This document shows, one piece after another, positions 17,968 through 27,539 of a DNA stretch of 64,000 bases; position 1 is the stretch's first letter, and the number at the start of each line of letters is the position of its first letter. The notes under the pieces were generated by a model. It was not told the origin of the DNA, ran no database searches, and saw nothing but the letters and a program-made list of their open reading frames with translations. The position numbers and the translations under genes were made by a program. The DNA is taken from NCBI GenBank assembly GCA_963725645.1, contig CAVRZD010000006.1:1488001-1552000 (forward strand). Reading direction: 5' to 3'. This stretch comes from JALYZC01 sp963725645 (lineage in GTDB: Bacteria > Actinomycetota > Thermoleophilia > Solirubrobacterales > Solirubrobacteraceae).

Positions 17968-18100
17968 GGCCGCGCTGGCTCCGGCTCGTACAACGAGCCT
18001 CCGCCTGCCCAGGCGATGTGACCGGGCCTCGCATTGGCCGCGCTGGCTCCGGGCCGTGAAACACCGGCCTCCGCCTGCCCAGGCGATGTGACCGGGCGGC
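17968..18100 (+). repeat. two tandem copies of structured intergenic repeat A
   Basis: Two near-identical copies of about 62 bases (about 17968-18029 and 18036-18100) begin GGCCGCGCTGGCTCCGG and end CTGCCCAGGCGATGTGACC. Between these constant parts each has a different hairpin: GGCTCGT-ACA-ACGAGCC in the first and GGGCCGTG-AAA-CACCGGCC in the second. They separate yceD from rpmF. No coding sequence is present. Confidence 0.75.
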
Positions 18101-18109
18101 TTCGCCGCC

Positions 18110-18192
18110 CTCCCGGCCCCGGCAGCTCCGGGCCTGCAAACAGCAGGCCCTCCGCTGCTCGGGGCAGTTAGTACCGCTTCGCGGTAGCCGTG
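18110..18192 (+). repeat. third copy of repeat A, long form
   Basis: This copy carries the hairpin GGGCCTGC-AAACA-GCAGGCCC, the block CTCCGCTGCTCGGGGCAGT and a second hairpin TACCGC-TTC-GCGGTA. It matches the minus-strand copy at 51491-51573 almost base for base outside the first stem. Confidence 0.8.
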
Positions 18193-18198
18193 CTTGTC

Positions 18199-18226
18199 TT
18201 GGGCGGCGGCATTGCGTTGCTAGTCT
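18199..18226 (+). promoter_or_regulatory. putative rpmF promoter
   Basis: TTGGGC (18199-18204) and TAGTCT (18221-18226) are separated by 16 bases and end 11 bases before the rpmF ATG. This gives rpmF its own promoter, as expected once repeat A cut it off from yceD. Confidence 0.4.
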
Positions 18227-18237
18227 GCACGGCGCCC

Positions 18238-18444
18238 ATGGCCGTCCCCAAGCAAAAGCAGGCGCGTGCCCGCACGCGCAAGCGCCGGGCGCAGCACAAG
18301 ATCTCCGCGCCGACGCTCAACGAGTGCCCGCAGTGCCACGCGCCGCGCCGGCCCCACCGGGTGTGCCCGAACTGCGGCACGTACGCCGGGCGCGAGGTGA
18401 TCGCGCCGGTTGCGCACGATCACCACGACCACGACCACGACTAG
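18238..18444 (+). CDS. rpmF: 50S ribosomal protein L32 with His/Asp-rich tail
   Basis: This 68-residue protein starts MAVPKQKQARARTRKRRAQ, the L32 signature, followed by a zinc ribbon (CPQC...CPNC). The last nine residues, HDHHDHDHD, form an unusual metal-binding tail absent from ordinary L32. The ATG at 18238 was chosen by homology. It is followed 12 bases later by plsX, the conserved rpmF-plsX order. Confidence 0.96.
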   Translation: MAVPKQKQARARTRKRRAQHKISAPTLNECPQCHAPRRPHRVCPNCGTYAGREVIAPVAHDHHDHDHD

Positions 18445-18456
18445 GTGGTCCCGGCC

Positions 18457-19489
18457 ATGACGGGCACGGTCACCGTTGCGGTCGATGCGAACGGGGCGGA
18501 CCTCGGCGCGGCCGAGGTCGCGGCCGGCGCCGCCCTCGCGGCCGAGCGCGGGACGCGCGTGCTGCTGTTCGGGCCCGCGGCGAAGATCGGCAACGTGCCG
18601 CACGGGGTCGAGGTGGTGGACGCTCCGGTCTCGATCGCCAAGGCGGCCGACCCGGCGCTCGCGGTGCGCTCGACCCCCGACGCCTCGATCGTGCGCGCGG
18701 TCGAGGCCGTGGCGGCCGGCGACGCGGACGCGCTCGTCTCCGGCGGCTCGACCGGCGCCGCCATCGCCGCCGGCGTGTTCAACGTCAAACGCGCGCGCGG
18801 GATCTACCGGCCGGCCCTCGCGCTGCCGATGCCGATCCCCGGCGCGCCGATCCTGCTCCTCGACGTCGGCGCCAATCTGTCGGCTCGGCCCGAGCACCTC
18901 GTCCAGTTCGCCTTCATGGGGGCCGCGATGTCCCGGGCGGTCCTCGGGGTGGCGTGTCCGCGGGTGGCGCTGCTGTCCAACGGCGAGGAGGCGACAAAGG
19001 GAACCGCGGACGTCGTCGCCGCCCACGAGCAGCTCGCCGCCCGCGCACCCGCGGTCGCCGACCTCGAGTTCGTCGGCAACGTGGAGGGGACGCAGGTCAC
19101 GACCGGTGCGGCCGACGTCATCGTCACCGACGGCTTCACCGGCAACGTCGCGCTGAAGCTGCTGGAGGGCACGTCGGCCACGATCCTGGGCGCCGTTCGC
19201 GACGCGGCCACCTCGACGCCGCGCGCGAAGCTCGGGGGGCTGCTGCTGCGTCCGGCGCTGCGGCGATTGCGCGACGAGATCGACCCGGAGGGCCCGGGCG
19301 GCGCCTACATGCTCGGGCTGCGCCGCGTGGGGATCGTCGCCCACGGGCGCTTCACGCGCCACGGGTTCGCCCAGGCGATCGGCGTGGCCGAGCGCGCGGT
19401 GCGCGAGCGAGCGGTCGAGCGCACCGCACGAGCTGCTCGAAGTCGGCGGGCGCGCTGCGCTCCGCGCCGGTGTCCGAGCCCCCCGCTAG
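18457..19489 (+). CDS. plsX: phosphate acyltransferase PlsX (one apparent frameshift)
   Basis: PlsX converts acyl-ACP to acyl-phosphate for phospholipid synthesis. The start TVTVAVDANGAD, the conserved SGGSTGAAIAAG, LLLDVGANLSARPEHLVQFA, LLSNGEEATKGT and TDGFTGNVALKLLEG are all present. The C-terminus HELLEVGGRAALRAGV lies in the next frame after about 19426, where a missing CG pair in ACCGC-ACGAG would restore it. The stop is TAG at 19487-19489. Confidence 0.93.
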
Positions 19490-19504
19490 CTCGGGGTCCC
19501 CGCG

Positions 19505-19761
19505 ATGAACGCGCGAGGAGGTCCTGTCCCTGATCCGCAACCACCTGTCCGACGAGCTGGAGGTGGACCCCGAGCGTATCGACGAGGACCACGCGCTTCA
19601 AGGAGGATCTCGAGGCCGACTCGCTCGATCTCTACACGCTGGTGCAGGAGCTGGAGGACAGCTACGGGGTGCGGATCCCCGACGAGGAGGCGGCGAAGAT
19701 CCTGACCGTCGGGCAGGCGGCCGACTTCGTCCTCGCCCACCAGCCCGAGCCGAGGCCCTGA
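19505..19761 (+). CDS. acpP: acyl carrier protein (two apparent frameshifts)
   Basis: The carrier for fatty-acid synthesis is spread over three frames: the ATG at 19505, then REEVLSLIRNHLSDELEVDPERIDED, then RFKEDLEADSLDLYTLVQELED with the phosphopantetheine Ser in the DSL motif, and VRIPDEEAAKILTVGQAADFV up to the TGA at 19759-19761. Missing CG/GC pairs near 19513 and 19592 explain both shifts. Its place between plsX and rnc is conserved. Confidence 0.9.
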
Positions 19762-19764
19762 CTC

Positions 19765-20444
19765 CTGCAGCACCTCGCAGAGCTTCTCGACGAGCTGCCG
19801 GAGCGATCTGGCCCGGCAGGTCTTCACGCACGCGTCGTGGACCGATCGGCGCTCCGACTCCTACGAGCGCCTGGCCTTCCTCGGCGACAGCGTGCTGGGA
19901 CTCGCGGTCACCGACCCACCTCTACCCGCGGTTCGAGGCGGAGCGCTTCGGCGCGGGGCGCCTGACCAAGCTCCGCGCGCAGGCCGTCTCGGGCGCTCGT
20001 GCATGGCGGTGGCCGAGCGCGCTCGGCCTGCCCGAGCGGCTGCGGCGGCGGCGCCGCGGAGCACGTCGCCGACGGCCCGCGCGCTGGTCGGCACCGAACG
20101 CGTGCTGGCCTCGGTCATGGAGGCGGTGATCGGCGCCTGCTACCTCGCGTTCGGGTTCGAGCGCACCGCGGCCGCGGTCGTCGAGGCCTTCGAGCCGCAG
20201 GTCGAGGAGGCGCTCGAGCATCCGGTGCGACTACAAGTCGGCGCTCCAGGAACGGCTGGCGCGCCGCGGCGAGCTGGTGGACTACGACGTGGTGAGCGAG
20301 GAGGGCCCGCCGCACGACCGCACCTTCGAGGTGGTGGCGATGGTCGACGGCGGCGAGGTCGGTCGCGGCTCGTGGCCGCAGCAAGAAGGACGCCGAGCAG
20401 GCGGCCGCGCGACGATCGCGCTCGAGGGGCTGGAGGAGCCGTGA
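19765..20444 (+). CDS. rnc: ribonuclease III (many apparent frameshifts)
   Basis: RNase III processes rRNA and other double-stranded RNA. Recognisable pieces occur in order but in changing frames: VFTHASWTDRRSDSYERLAFLGDSVLGLAV (the catalytic ERLAFLGDS box), HLYPRFEAERFGAGRLTKLRAQAVSG, LGLPERLR, ALVGTERVLASVMEAVIGACYL (second catalytic Asp/Glu region), DYKSALQERLARRG (dsRNA-binding domain) and SKKDAEQAAA. About nine shifts fall within 650 bases, mostly explained by lost CG/GC pairs. The start is unclear; a CTG at 19765 just after acpP is one option. Confidence 0.85.
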
Positions 20445-20451
20445 GCCCGCG

Positions 20452-23400
20452 ATGCACCTGAGGTCGATCACGCTCAAGGGCTTCAAGTCCTTCCCCGACC
20501 GCACCCGCCTGGAGTTCGGCCCCGGCGTGAGCGTGATCGTCGGGCCCAACGGGTCGGGCAAGTCGAACATCACCGACGCGCGTGCTGTGGGCGCTCGGCG
20601 AGCAGTCGCCGCTCGCCGTCCGCGGCCAGTCGATGCAGGACGTGATCTTCGGCGGCGCCCGCGGCCAGCAGGCCCGCCAGCACGCCGAGGTGGAGCTGGT
20701 GCTCGACAACTCCGACGGCGGTCTCGACGTGGACTGCGTCGGAGATCTCGATCCTGCGCCGGCTCGACCGCACCGGCGAGGGCGAGTACCGGCTCAACGG
20801 CGCCCGCTGCCGGCTGGTCGACGTGGTCGAGGTGCTCTCCGACACCGGGCTGGGCAAGGAGATGCACTCGGTCGTCTCCCAGGGCCGCGTCGAGGCGATC
20901 GTCTCGTCGCGGCCGCGCGACCGCCGGCTGCTGGTCGAGGAGGCGGCCGGGCTGGGCAAGCACCGCAAGCGCCGCCGCCGCGCGCAGCTCAAGCTCGAGC
21001 GCACGCAGGACAACCTCGACCGCGCGCTCGACGTCGAGCGCGAGGCGCGCTCGCGGCTGCGTCCGCTCAAGCGCCAGGCCGAGGCGGCCGAGCTGCACGC
21101 CCGGCTCGAGCGCCAGTCGCTGGAGGCGCGCTGGGAGCTGGCCCGCGACGCCGTCCGCCAGCGCCGGGCCGCACTGGCCGAGGCCGAGGCCGCGGCGGCC
21201 GAGGCGCGCGCCGCGCGCGACGAGGTCGACGCCGAGCTCGCCGCCGTGGCCGGCCGCCGGGAGGCCGCCGAGGAGGCGCTGGCGACTCGCGGCGAGCGCC
21301 GCGAGGCGCTGAGCGCGCGCAGCTTCGCCGTGCGCGCCGCGCACGAACGGGTGGGCCTGCGGCTGGAGCAGGCGCGCGTGACGGCATCGGCCCTCGCGGA
21401 CCGCGTCGCCGCCGGCCGGGCGCGGCTCGAGGCGCTCGAGGCCGAGGCGGCCGAGGACGACGGGGGCGACGGCGACTCCCGCCTGACCGCGCTGTCCCGC
21501 GAGCTGGACGAGCTCGATCGCGCCCGCGCGGCGGCGCTGGACGAGCAGCTCGCGGGGATGGAGGACGAGCGCCGCGCCGCGCACGGCGCGCTCGAGCGCG
21601 CCGAGGCCGAGCTGGCGGCGCGACGCGAGGCCGTGGCCTGCCGCCGAGGCGGAGGCCGGGCGCGGCCGCGCCGCTGCGCAGGAGGCCGAGACGGCCGCCG
21701 AGGCCGCCCGCCGCGAGGTGGCACGGGTGGCCGGCGAGCTGGCCGCCTCCGAGCAGTTCCTCAGCGACGGGTCCGGCGCCCCCTGGATGGGCGAGGACGG
21801 CGCGCTCTCGGACCGCCTCGACGTCGCCGCGGGCTACGAGGCGGCGGTCGCCGCCGCCCTCGGCGGCCGCCTTGGGGCGGCCGTTGCACGCGACCGGCCG
21901 GGCGGCGGCGCGCTGCTCGATCGCGCCGGCGAAGAGGGCGGCAGCGTCCTGGTTGCCGGCGGCGAGACGACCGTGCGCGGGGCGCCCCCCGCCGCCGGCG
22001 CCGAGCCGCTGCTCGACCACGTCCATGGTCCCGATGCCGCGCTCGTCCTCCTGGCCGACGCGTGGGTGGTCGAGCGGCTCGACGACGTGCCCGACGACTT
22101 CCGCGGCATCGCCGTGACGCGTTCCGGCCGCGCCTGGTTCGGCGCCGCCCGCGAGCTGCGCCAGGTGCGCGCCGGCGGGCGCGAGCGGCGGCTGGCCGAG
22201 CGCAACCGCCGCCGTCGTCTCGAGACCGAGCACGTGACGGCCGCGGAGGCCGAGCGCGTCGCCGGCGCAGGCGCCGAGGCCGCCGGAGCCGAGGCCGGCG
22301 CGGCCGACGTCGCGCTCCGCGCGGCGGAGGACGCCCTGCGCGCGGCCCAACGCGAGCGCGACGTGGCGGCAGAGGCGGCGCGCCGCGCGGACTGGCTGAT
22401 CGAGCAGCGCCGGAAGGGTCCTGACGAGGGCCCCACCGCCGTGCGCCGTGCCCAGATCCAGGCGGAGCTCGAGGCCGAGCGTCGGCTCGCCGAGCGCGCC
22501 GAGCGCATCCGCGAGCAGCGTCGCGCACGGCTCGAGGCGCAGCGTGAGCGCCTCGAGCTCGACGAGGCCCTCGTGCCGGCAGCCGCGAGGCTGGCCGACG
22601 CGCTCGACGCGGTGTCCGCCGCGCTGGCGGGCCACGCCACCGCGCTCCAGGCCGAGCTCGAGACTGACCGCGCGGGCGGGGAGGAAGTGGCCGCCGAGCT
22701 GCGCCGCTGCGCCGCCGAGGAGGCCCGTCTCCAGGGCGAGCTGCGCGGGCGGGCCGAGCGCGTGACGACGGCGGAGGTGACGGCCCAGCAGGTGCGCGAC
22801 CACGCCGCCGAGGCCGAGGCCGAGCTCGGCGACCTGGCCGGCCGGCTCGAGCTGGCACCGGAGCCCGCCGACGAGCCGCTCGAGCAGGAGCAGCGCGACG
22901 GGCTGGCCACGCGCATCGAGCGCCTGGCGCGCCGGCGCGAGCAGCTCGGCCCGGTGAACCCGCTCGCCGAGCGCGAGTACGACGAGGCGCGCGAGTACGT
23001 GGAGGGGCTCGAGGCCCAGCGCCGCGACCTGGAGACCGCGCTGCGCGAGCTCGAGTCGCTGATCGCCGAGACCGACCGCCGCATCCGCGACGCCTTCGAG
23101 ACCACGTTCGAGGCCGCGGCGAAGAACTTCGAGGAGGTGGTGTCGCAGCTCTTCCCGGGCGGTCGCGGCCGCCTGCGGCTGGTGCGCGAGGACCGCGGCC
23201 CGCGGCCCGTGCTCGGCGGCGCGCCGGCGGACGACGGCGGCGACGGGGCGGCCGACGAGGCCGACGCCGCGCGGTCGGAGGAGGATGAGGAGGAGCTGGG
23301 CGTCGAGATCGAGATGACGCCGGCCGGCAAGTCGATGAAGCGGCTGTCGCTGCTCTCGGGCGGCGAGAAGTCGCTGACGGCGCTGGCCTTCCTGTTCGCG

Positions 23401-23718
23401 ATCTTCCTCGCGCGCCCGTGTCCCTTCTACGTGCTCGACGAGGTCGAGGCGGCGCTCGACGACCTCAACATCGACCGCTTCCTCACGCTGCTGCGCCGGT
23501 ACTCCGGCGACGCGCAGTTCATCGTCGTCACCCACCAGAAGCGCACGATGGAGGCGGCCGACACGCTGTACGGCGTCTCGATGGGGGACGACGGGGTCTC
23601 GAAGGTGATCTCGCGGCGGCTCCCGCGCGAATCACCTGCGGCGGCCGCCCCGGATGACTCACCCGGCGTCCAGTCCGGCGAGCCCGGATGGCGAGCGGAC
23701 GCCCGGGTGAGCGCCTGA
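20452..23718 (+). CDS. smc: chromosome segregation ATPase Smc (three apparent frameshifts)
   Basis: Smc compacts and segregates the chromosome with ScpA/ScpB. The ATG at 20452 begins MHLRSITLKGFKSFPDRT, with the Walker A GPNGSGKSN. The text continues in the next frame (LWALGEQSPLAVRGQSMQDVIFGG), in the third (EYRLNGARCRLVDVVEVLSDTGLGKEMHSVVSQGR, coiled coil), and from about 21645 in the first again. A hinge (about 21760-22190), second coiled coil, signature LSLLSGGEKSLTALAFLFA and Walker B FYVLDEVEAALDD follow. Missing CG/GC pairs near 20580, 20738 and 21644 restore about 1,090 residues, slightly short for Smc. Confidence 0.95.
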
Positions 23719-23723
23719 AGAAC

Positions 23724-24656
23724 ATGCCCGTCACCTGGTCCGACGCTGCCGACGAGATCATCGCCGGCGACCTCACCACGGGCGTCGCCTATGTGACGCC
23801 CGCCGGCGGCGCCGTGGTGACCGCGGTGGCGCCGATCGGCCTGCGCGACCGCGACGCGGGCGCGGTGACGTTCACCACCTCGCTGGGGTTCGGGCGCAAG
23901 CTCGAGCGGCTGCGCCGGGAGCCGCGGATGTCGCTCGCCTACCACGCGCGCGAGCACGGCTTCAGCGACCGCCCGGAGTTCGTCCTGGTCCAGGGCCGCG
24001 CGACGATCGTCGAGGAGCCGGACCAGGAGTACCTCGAGACCGTCGTCCAGCCGGCCGCCGAGCGGTTTCTCGGCCCGCCCAGGCGCGGGCTGTTCTGGGA
24101 CCGCTGGCTGGCGGCCTACTACGCCGATCGCGTGCCCGTGCACGTGGACGTCGAACGGGTGGTCGTGTGGCCGGACCTGCGCTGCGCGGGCGAGCCGGAG
24201 GTGTTCGGCGCGCCGCTGCCGGCCGAGCCGGCCGCGCCGCAGGAGCCGCCCAAGAAGGGCGCCGGGCCGCGTCTCGGCGTCGGCGCCGCGCAGCGCAAGC
24301 TGGCCGCGCTGCCGCACGGCCTGCTCGCCTACGTCCAGCCCGACCGCTACCCGGCGATCGTGCCGGTCGAGTTCGGCGAGCCGTGCGAGGCGGGCATCGC
24401 GCTGGGCGCGGCCGACGGACTGCTGCCGCCCGGCGGGCGTCGCGCCGGGGTGCTCTCCCACAACTACCGCCCGAAGCTCATCGGCCTGTCCGCGCGCCAG
24501 CACACGGGCTGGCTGCAGGACGGCGTCTACGCCCCCCACACCGAGAGCGGCTTCCGGGCACCGGCCAACAAGACCCTGCTCCTGCTGGGCAACGGCTACC
24601 TGGCGCGCCGCGGGCTCAAGCGGGCGCAGCGCGCAGCCGCCAAGAGCCGGGCTTGA
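23724..24656 (+). CDS. pyridoxamine 5'-phosphate oxidase-like (split-barrel flavin) protein
   Basis: This protein of about 310 residues starts six bases after smc. The first 150 residues (AVAPIGLRDRDAGAVTFTTSLGFGRKLERLRREPRMSLAYHARE, given here as the barrel core) match the FMN/F420-binding split barrel of PNPOx-like proteins. The remainder has a second beta-rich part (ALPHGLLAYVQPDRYPAIVPVEFG) that looks like a duplicated half barrel. Actinobacterial members reduce substrates with F420 or bind haem. A start at 23688 inside smc is possible but less likely. Confidence 0.7.
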   Translation: MPVTWSDAADEIIAGDLTTGVAYVTPAGGAVVTAVAPIGLRDRDAGAVTFTTSLGFGRKLERLRREPRMSLAYHAREHGFSDRPEFVLVQGRATIVEEPDQEYLETVVQPAAERFLGPPRRGLFWDRWLAAYYADRVPVHVDVERVVVWPDLRCAGEPEVFGAPLPAEPAAPQEPPKKGAGPRLGVGAAQRKLAALPHGLLAYVQPDRYPAIVPVEFGEPCEAGIALGAADGLLPPGGRRAGVLSHNYRPKLIGLSARQHTGWLQDGVYAPHTESGFRAPANKTLLLLGNGYLARRGLKRAQRAAAKSRA

Positions 24657-24698
24657 CGGCCGCCTCGCCGATCCGATAGGAACGGCCGGAGGGCTCGA

Positions 24699-27422
24699 GT
24701 GCACGGACAGGGAAGAGTCGCCGGTCTGATGTGCGCGGTCGTCGCGCTCGGCGCGGGCGGCACGGCGTCGGCCGCCTCGCTCCCGGACTTCTCGCGGGGG
24801 CCCGGAGTCGCCCGGGGGGTGATGGGGGGCCAGTGGAAGGTCATTGCGAAGGCCTACGAGCAGGCCGGTGAGCGCACCACCGAGTCCGAGGGTGACAACC
24901 AGAGCCTGGTCAACGCCCACGGGAGCTACCAAGGAGCCAAGTGGGAGTTCTCCCTCACGCTCCAGAAGCCGGCCGCCGCCTTCACGCTGAGCCCGGGCGT
25001 TCCCGGCTTCGACGCGCTCTCGCCCAGCTCCCTCGGTCTCTCCTTCCCGACCGGGTCCGGCTGGAGGTTCCGGATCGCCGGAGGCATCAAGGCGCACGCG
25101 AAGGTCAGAGTCGGCGGCACGACCGTGTTCTCCTGGAGCCCCGGTCTGCGCTACTCGATGTCGCTGCCCAGGATCAAGCTCACCGGCGGGCTCACGCTGG
25201 ACGCCAGCGACCCGACCCGCCCGGCGGTGACCGGCCGCCGGCTGGGCGCCGGGGGGAGCATCGACCTCGGCGGAATCCTCGGCGGCCTGCACCCGAGCTT
25301 CAAGTTCGGACAGGTCGACGGGGCGCCCGCGCTGATCGGCGGCGCCAAGGGGAACGTCGGCCTGCCGGACCTCGGCGCGCGCTTCGACGGGACGGTCAGC
25401 CTGAGCTTCCTCCCGACCCGCTCACCCGACTTCAGCGACGCGCTCACGGGCACCGCGAGCGCCGCGGCGAAGAGCGTCGGGGAGAAGCTCGGTTTGGGCA
25501 GCGATTGGGTCGTGGTGCGGCTGCGTCTCGATGGCAAGCTCTCGTTCAAGCTCGGCCATGTCGCACGCCGCGAGACCCACGCCGCGATCCAGTTCGCGTG
25601 GCCGCTCCCCTCGCAGCGCGACCTGAACAACTTCCTGCTGATCCTCGCCGGGTTGAGCAACTTCTCGCTGCCCCGCCACTGGGGCGACAACCCGCCGCCC
25701 GCCTACCGCACGCCGCCACCGCCGCCCGGGGTCGACTACCGCGGCACCGCACTGGACCTCGAGGATCACATCCTGCCGCACATCCCCAACGGCCTCGTCC
25801 ACTCGATCATTCGGCCCGGCGGCCAGAAGGCGTACGCCGCCGAGGCGGACGCGGCGATCAGCAGCGGCGAGTACCTGGCCGCCGAGGCGTTCCGCTCCTC
25901 CACCACTCACGACCCGCGCGCGCTCCAGCGCCTCAACGACGTGCTCGACGGGATCGACCGCCTGTTCTGGGTGACCGAGGACGCCGCGGCATCGGGACAG
26001 CAGCTGATCGCCAACCCCTACGCGCCGGGGACCCTGGCGCGGACGGCCACGCTCGCTCCCCCGCTGCGGCCCATCCAGGTGGTCCGGGCGCCCCACGGCA
26101 AGGTCAAGGTGCTCGTGCCCAAGCGGCTGAGCGGTCGCGCGAGCGCTCTGCCTCCCACCACCATCTCCTACGCGGACGGCCCACTGGCGAACCGGGGCTG
26201 CTACTACCTGCGCCCAGAGGACGGCTGGACCGTGACGTCGGGACGCACGACGCGCCACGCGGCCACCTACGCGGACGCGGTGCGGCGCTCCGGGCCCCTC
26301 GTCCGCGGCCGGGCCGGCACAGCGAAGATCACGCCGCGCGGAAGGGTGTGGCAGGGCCTGGGCTGCGGCGGCACATCGCCGGTCAGCCGGGACCAGTACA
26401 CCGGCGTGTTCTTCGGACTGGGGCTCACCTACAAGCTCGTCGACGACGCCGCCGTGCGCGCGCATGTCCGCGCGCTCGTCGACAAGGCGCTGGGGTATCT
26501 CCAGCGCAACAGCTGGCGCATCCTCGTGCCCTTCGAGAACGCGGGCACGTGCAGCCAGTCGGTCTCGACGGCCACCATCCAATGCGACCTCGCCAAGGCG
26601 AAGGTCCGCAACCTGGGCAGCGAGAACTTCTTCTTCAGCTTCGACGACCAGGCGTCGTTCCGGCGCGTCGGCGCGACCGTCGACCCCGGCCGCTGGCTCA
26701 GCGACTACGAGACGGCCGCGCCGCTCCTCGCCACCCCGGCCTGGGCCGGCGTCTATCTCACGACGCTCGATCCCCTCTTCCAGTACTACAAGTTCAACCT
26801 CGCCCACGAGGTGATCGGGTCGCTGCTGTTCCTCGAGAACGGCGACGCGCTGCGGCAGCTCTACCTGCCGGCGTTCGACCTGCTGCGAGGCGCGACGCGG
26901 GCGCACCAGAACGCGTTCTTCGACCTGCTGACGATTCTCGTCCAACCCGATGCCCTGCGCGGCGACGTGGCGTCTGAGCCCTCGGCGAACAACCCGCAGA
27001 TCAGCCTCGCCGACGAGATCCGCTCGCTCCTTGCCGAGTGGGTAACGCGGCGCAACGAGAGCCCGGGCCCCAATCACACGCCCTACCTCAACCTCGCGGA
27101 CCCGGGCTACGTCCTCGGCCTGTGGCCGGACAACATCGGCCTGTACACCACGTTGGACTTCGACCCCAAGTGCCTCTCGCGCTGGGCGCTCCCCCCACAG
27201 GCCCGCAAGGGCCAGCACCACGACAACCTGTGGGAGGCGGAGCCCTTCGGCGTGGGGATCACGGCGCGCAACTGCAACTCGACGGTGCGACCGACGCAGG
27301 CCGGCCTGCAGCAGAGCTCGTCGAGCGGTGGGTACCCCTCCAACCGCGAGGCGCCGGGCGTCGACTACCTGCTGCCGTATTGGATGGCGGTCTACCTGGG
27401 CATCCTGCCCAAGCCCGCCTGA
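24699..27422 (+). CDS. large secreted protein of unknown function
   Basis: This 907-residue protein has a signal peptide (about 1-26, cleavage after TASA). Residues about 50-310 are beta-rich, with many Gly/Ser/Leu strands (LTLQKPAAAFTLSPGVPGF; SIDLGGILGGLHPSFKFG). A Pro-rich linker (PPPAYRTPPPPPGVDY) follows. The C-terminal half is helical and contains RDQYTGVFFGLGLTYKLVDD, KALGYLQRNSWRILVPFEN and HEVIGSLLFLENGD. These resemble toroidal helical repeats of secreted enzymes, but no catalytic pair is identifiable. Paired Cys residues suggest extracellular folding. Just upstream, GGAACGGCCGGAGGG could serve as ribosome binding site for the GTG at 24699. Confidence 0.75.
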   Translation: MHGQGRVAGLMCAVVALGAGGTASAASLPDFSRGPGVARGVMGGQWKVIAKAYEQAGERTTESEGDNQSLVNAHGSYQGAKWEFSLTLQKPAAAFTLSPGVPGFDALSPSSLGLSFPTGSGWRFRIAGGIKAHAKVRVGGTTVFSWSPGLRYSMSLPRIKLTGGLTLDASDPTRPAVTGRRLGAGGSIDLGGILGGLHPSFKFGQVDGAPALIGGAKGNVGLPDLGARFDGTVSLSFLPTRSPDFSDALTGTASAAAKSVGEKLGLGSDWVVVRLRLDGKLSFKLGHVARRETHAAIQFAWPLPSQRDLNNFLLILAGLSNFSLPRHWGDNPPPAYRTPPPPPGVDYRGTALDLEDHILPHIPNGLVHSIIRPGGQKAYAAEADAAISSGEYLAAEAFRSSTTHDPRALQRLNDVLDGIDRLFWVTEDAAASGQQLIANPYAPGTLARTATLAPPLRPIQVVRAPHGKVKVLVPKRLSGRASALPPTTISYADGPLANRGCYYLRPEDGWTVTSGRTTRHAATYADAVRRSGPLVRGRAGTAKITPRGRVWQGLGCGGTSPVSRDQYTGVFFGLGLTYKLVDDAAVRAHVRALVDKALGYLQRNSWRILVPFENAGTCSQSVSTATIQCDLAKAKVRNLGSENFFFSFDDQASFRRVGATVDPGRWLSDYETAAPLLATPAWAGVYLTTLDPLFQYYKFNLAHEVIGSLLFLENGDALRQLYLPAFDLLRGATRAHQNAFFDLLTILVQPDALRGDVASEPSANNPQISLADEIRSLLAEWVTRRNESPGPNHTPYLNLADPGYVLGLWPDNIGLYTTLDFDPKCLSRWALPPQARKGQHHDNLWEAEPFGVGITARNCNSTVRPTQAGLQQSSSSGGYPSNREAPGVDYLLPYWMAVYLGILPKPA

Positions 27423-27428
27423 CGCGCA

Positions 27429-27539
27429 TCAGCGCATCAGATCGTGGTTGATGCCCGCGGCCGTGACGACCCGGTCCCACACCGCCTCGGCCGGGGCGGC
27501 CAGGCGCGATCGTTGTTCGACGCGGCCCTCGCGGCTCAC
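27429..27539 (-). pseudogene. truncated SRPBCC-family gene (first 36 residues only)
   Basis: The GTG at 27537-27539 overlaps the GNAT stop (GTGA), so the coupling is original. The peptide EGRVEQRSRLAAPAEAVWDRVVTAAGINHDLMR matches the first strand and helix of SRPBCC proteins with a GIN-H-D/E-L motif, then ends at a TGA where about 110 further residues are expected. The truncation point lies seven bases from the stop of the convergent 907-residue gene, marking a rearrangement junction. Confidence 0.55.

Noticed and set aside
17968..18100. CRISPR array suggested by direct repeats
   Set aside because: Only two copies of 62 bases with variable hairpins and almost no spacers; no cas genes. They fit a dispersed intergenic repeat.
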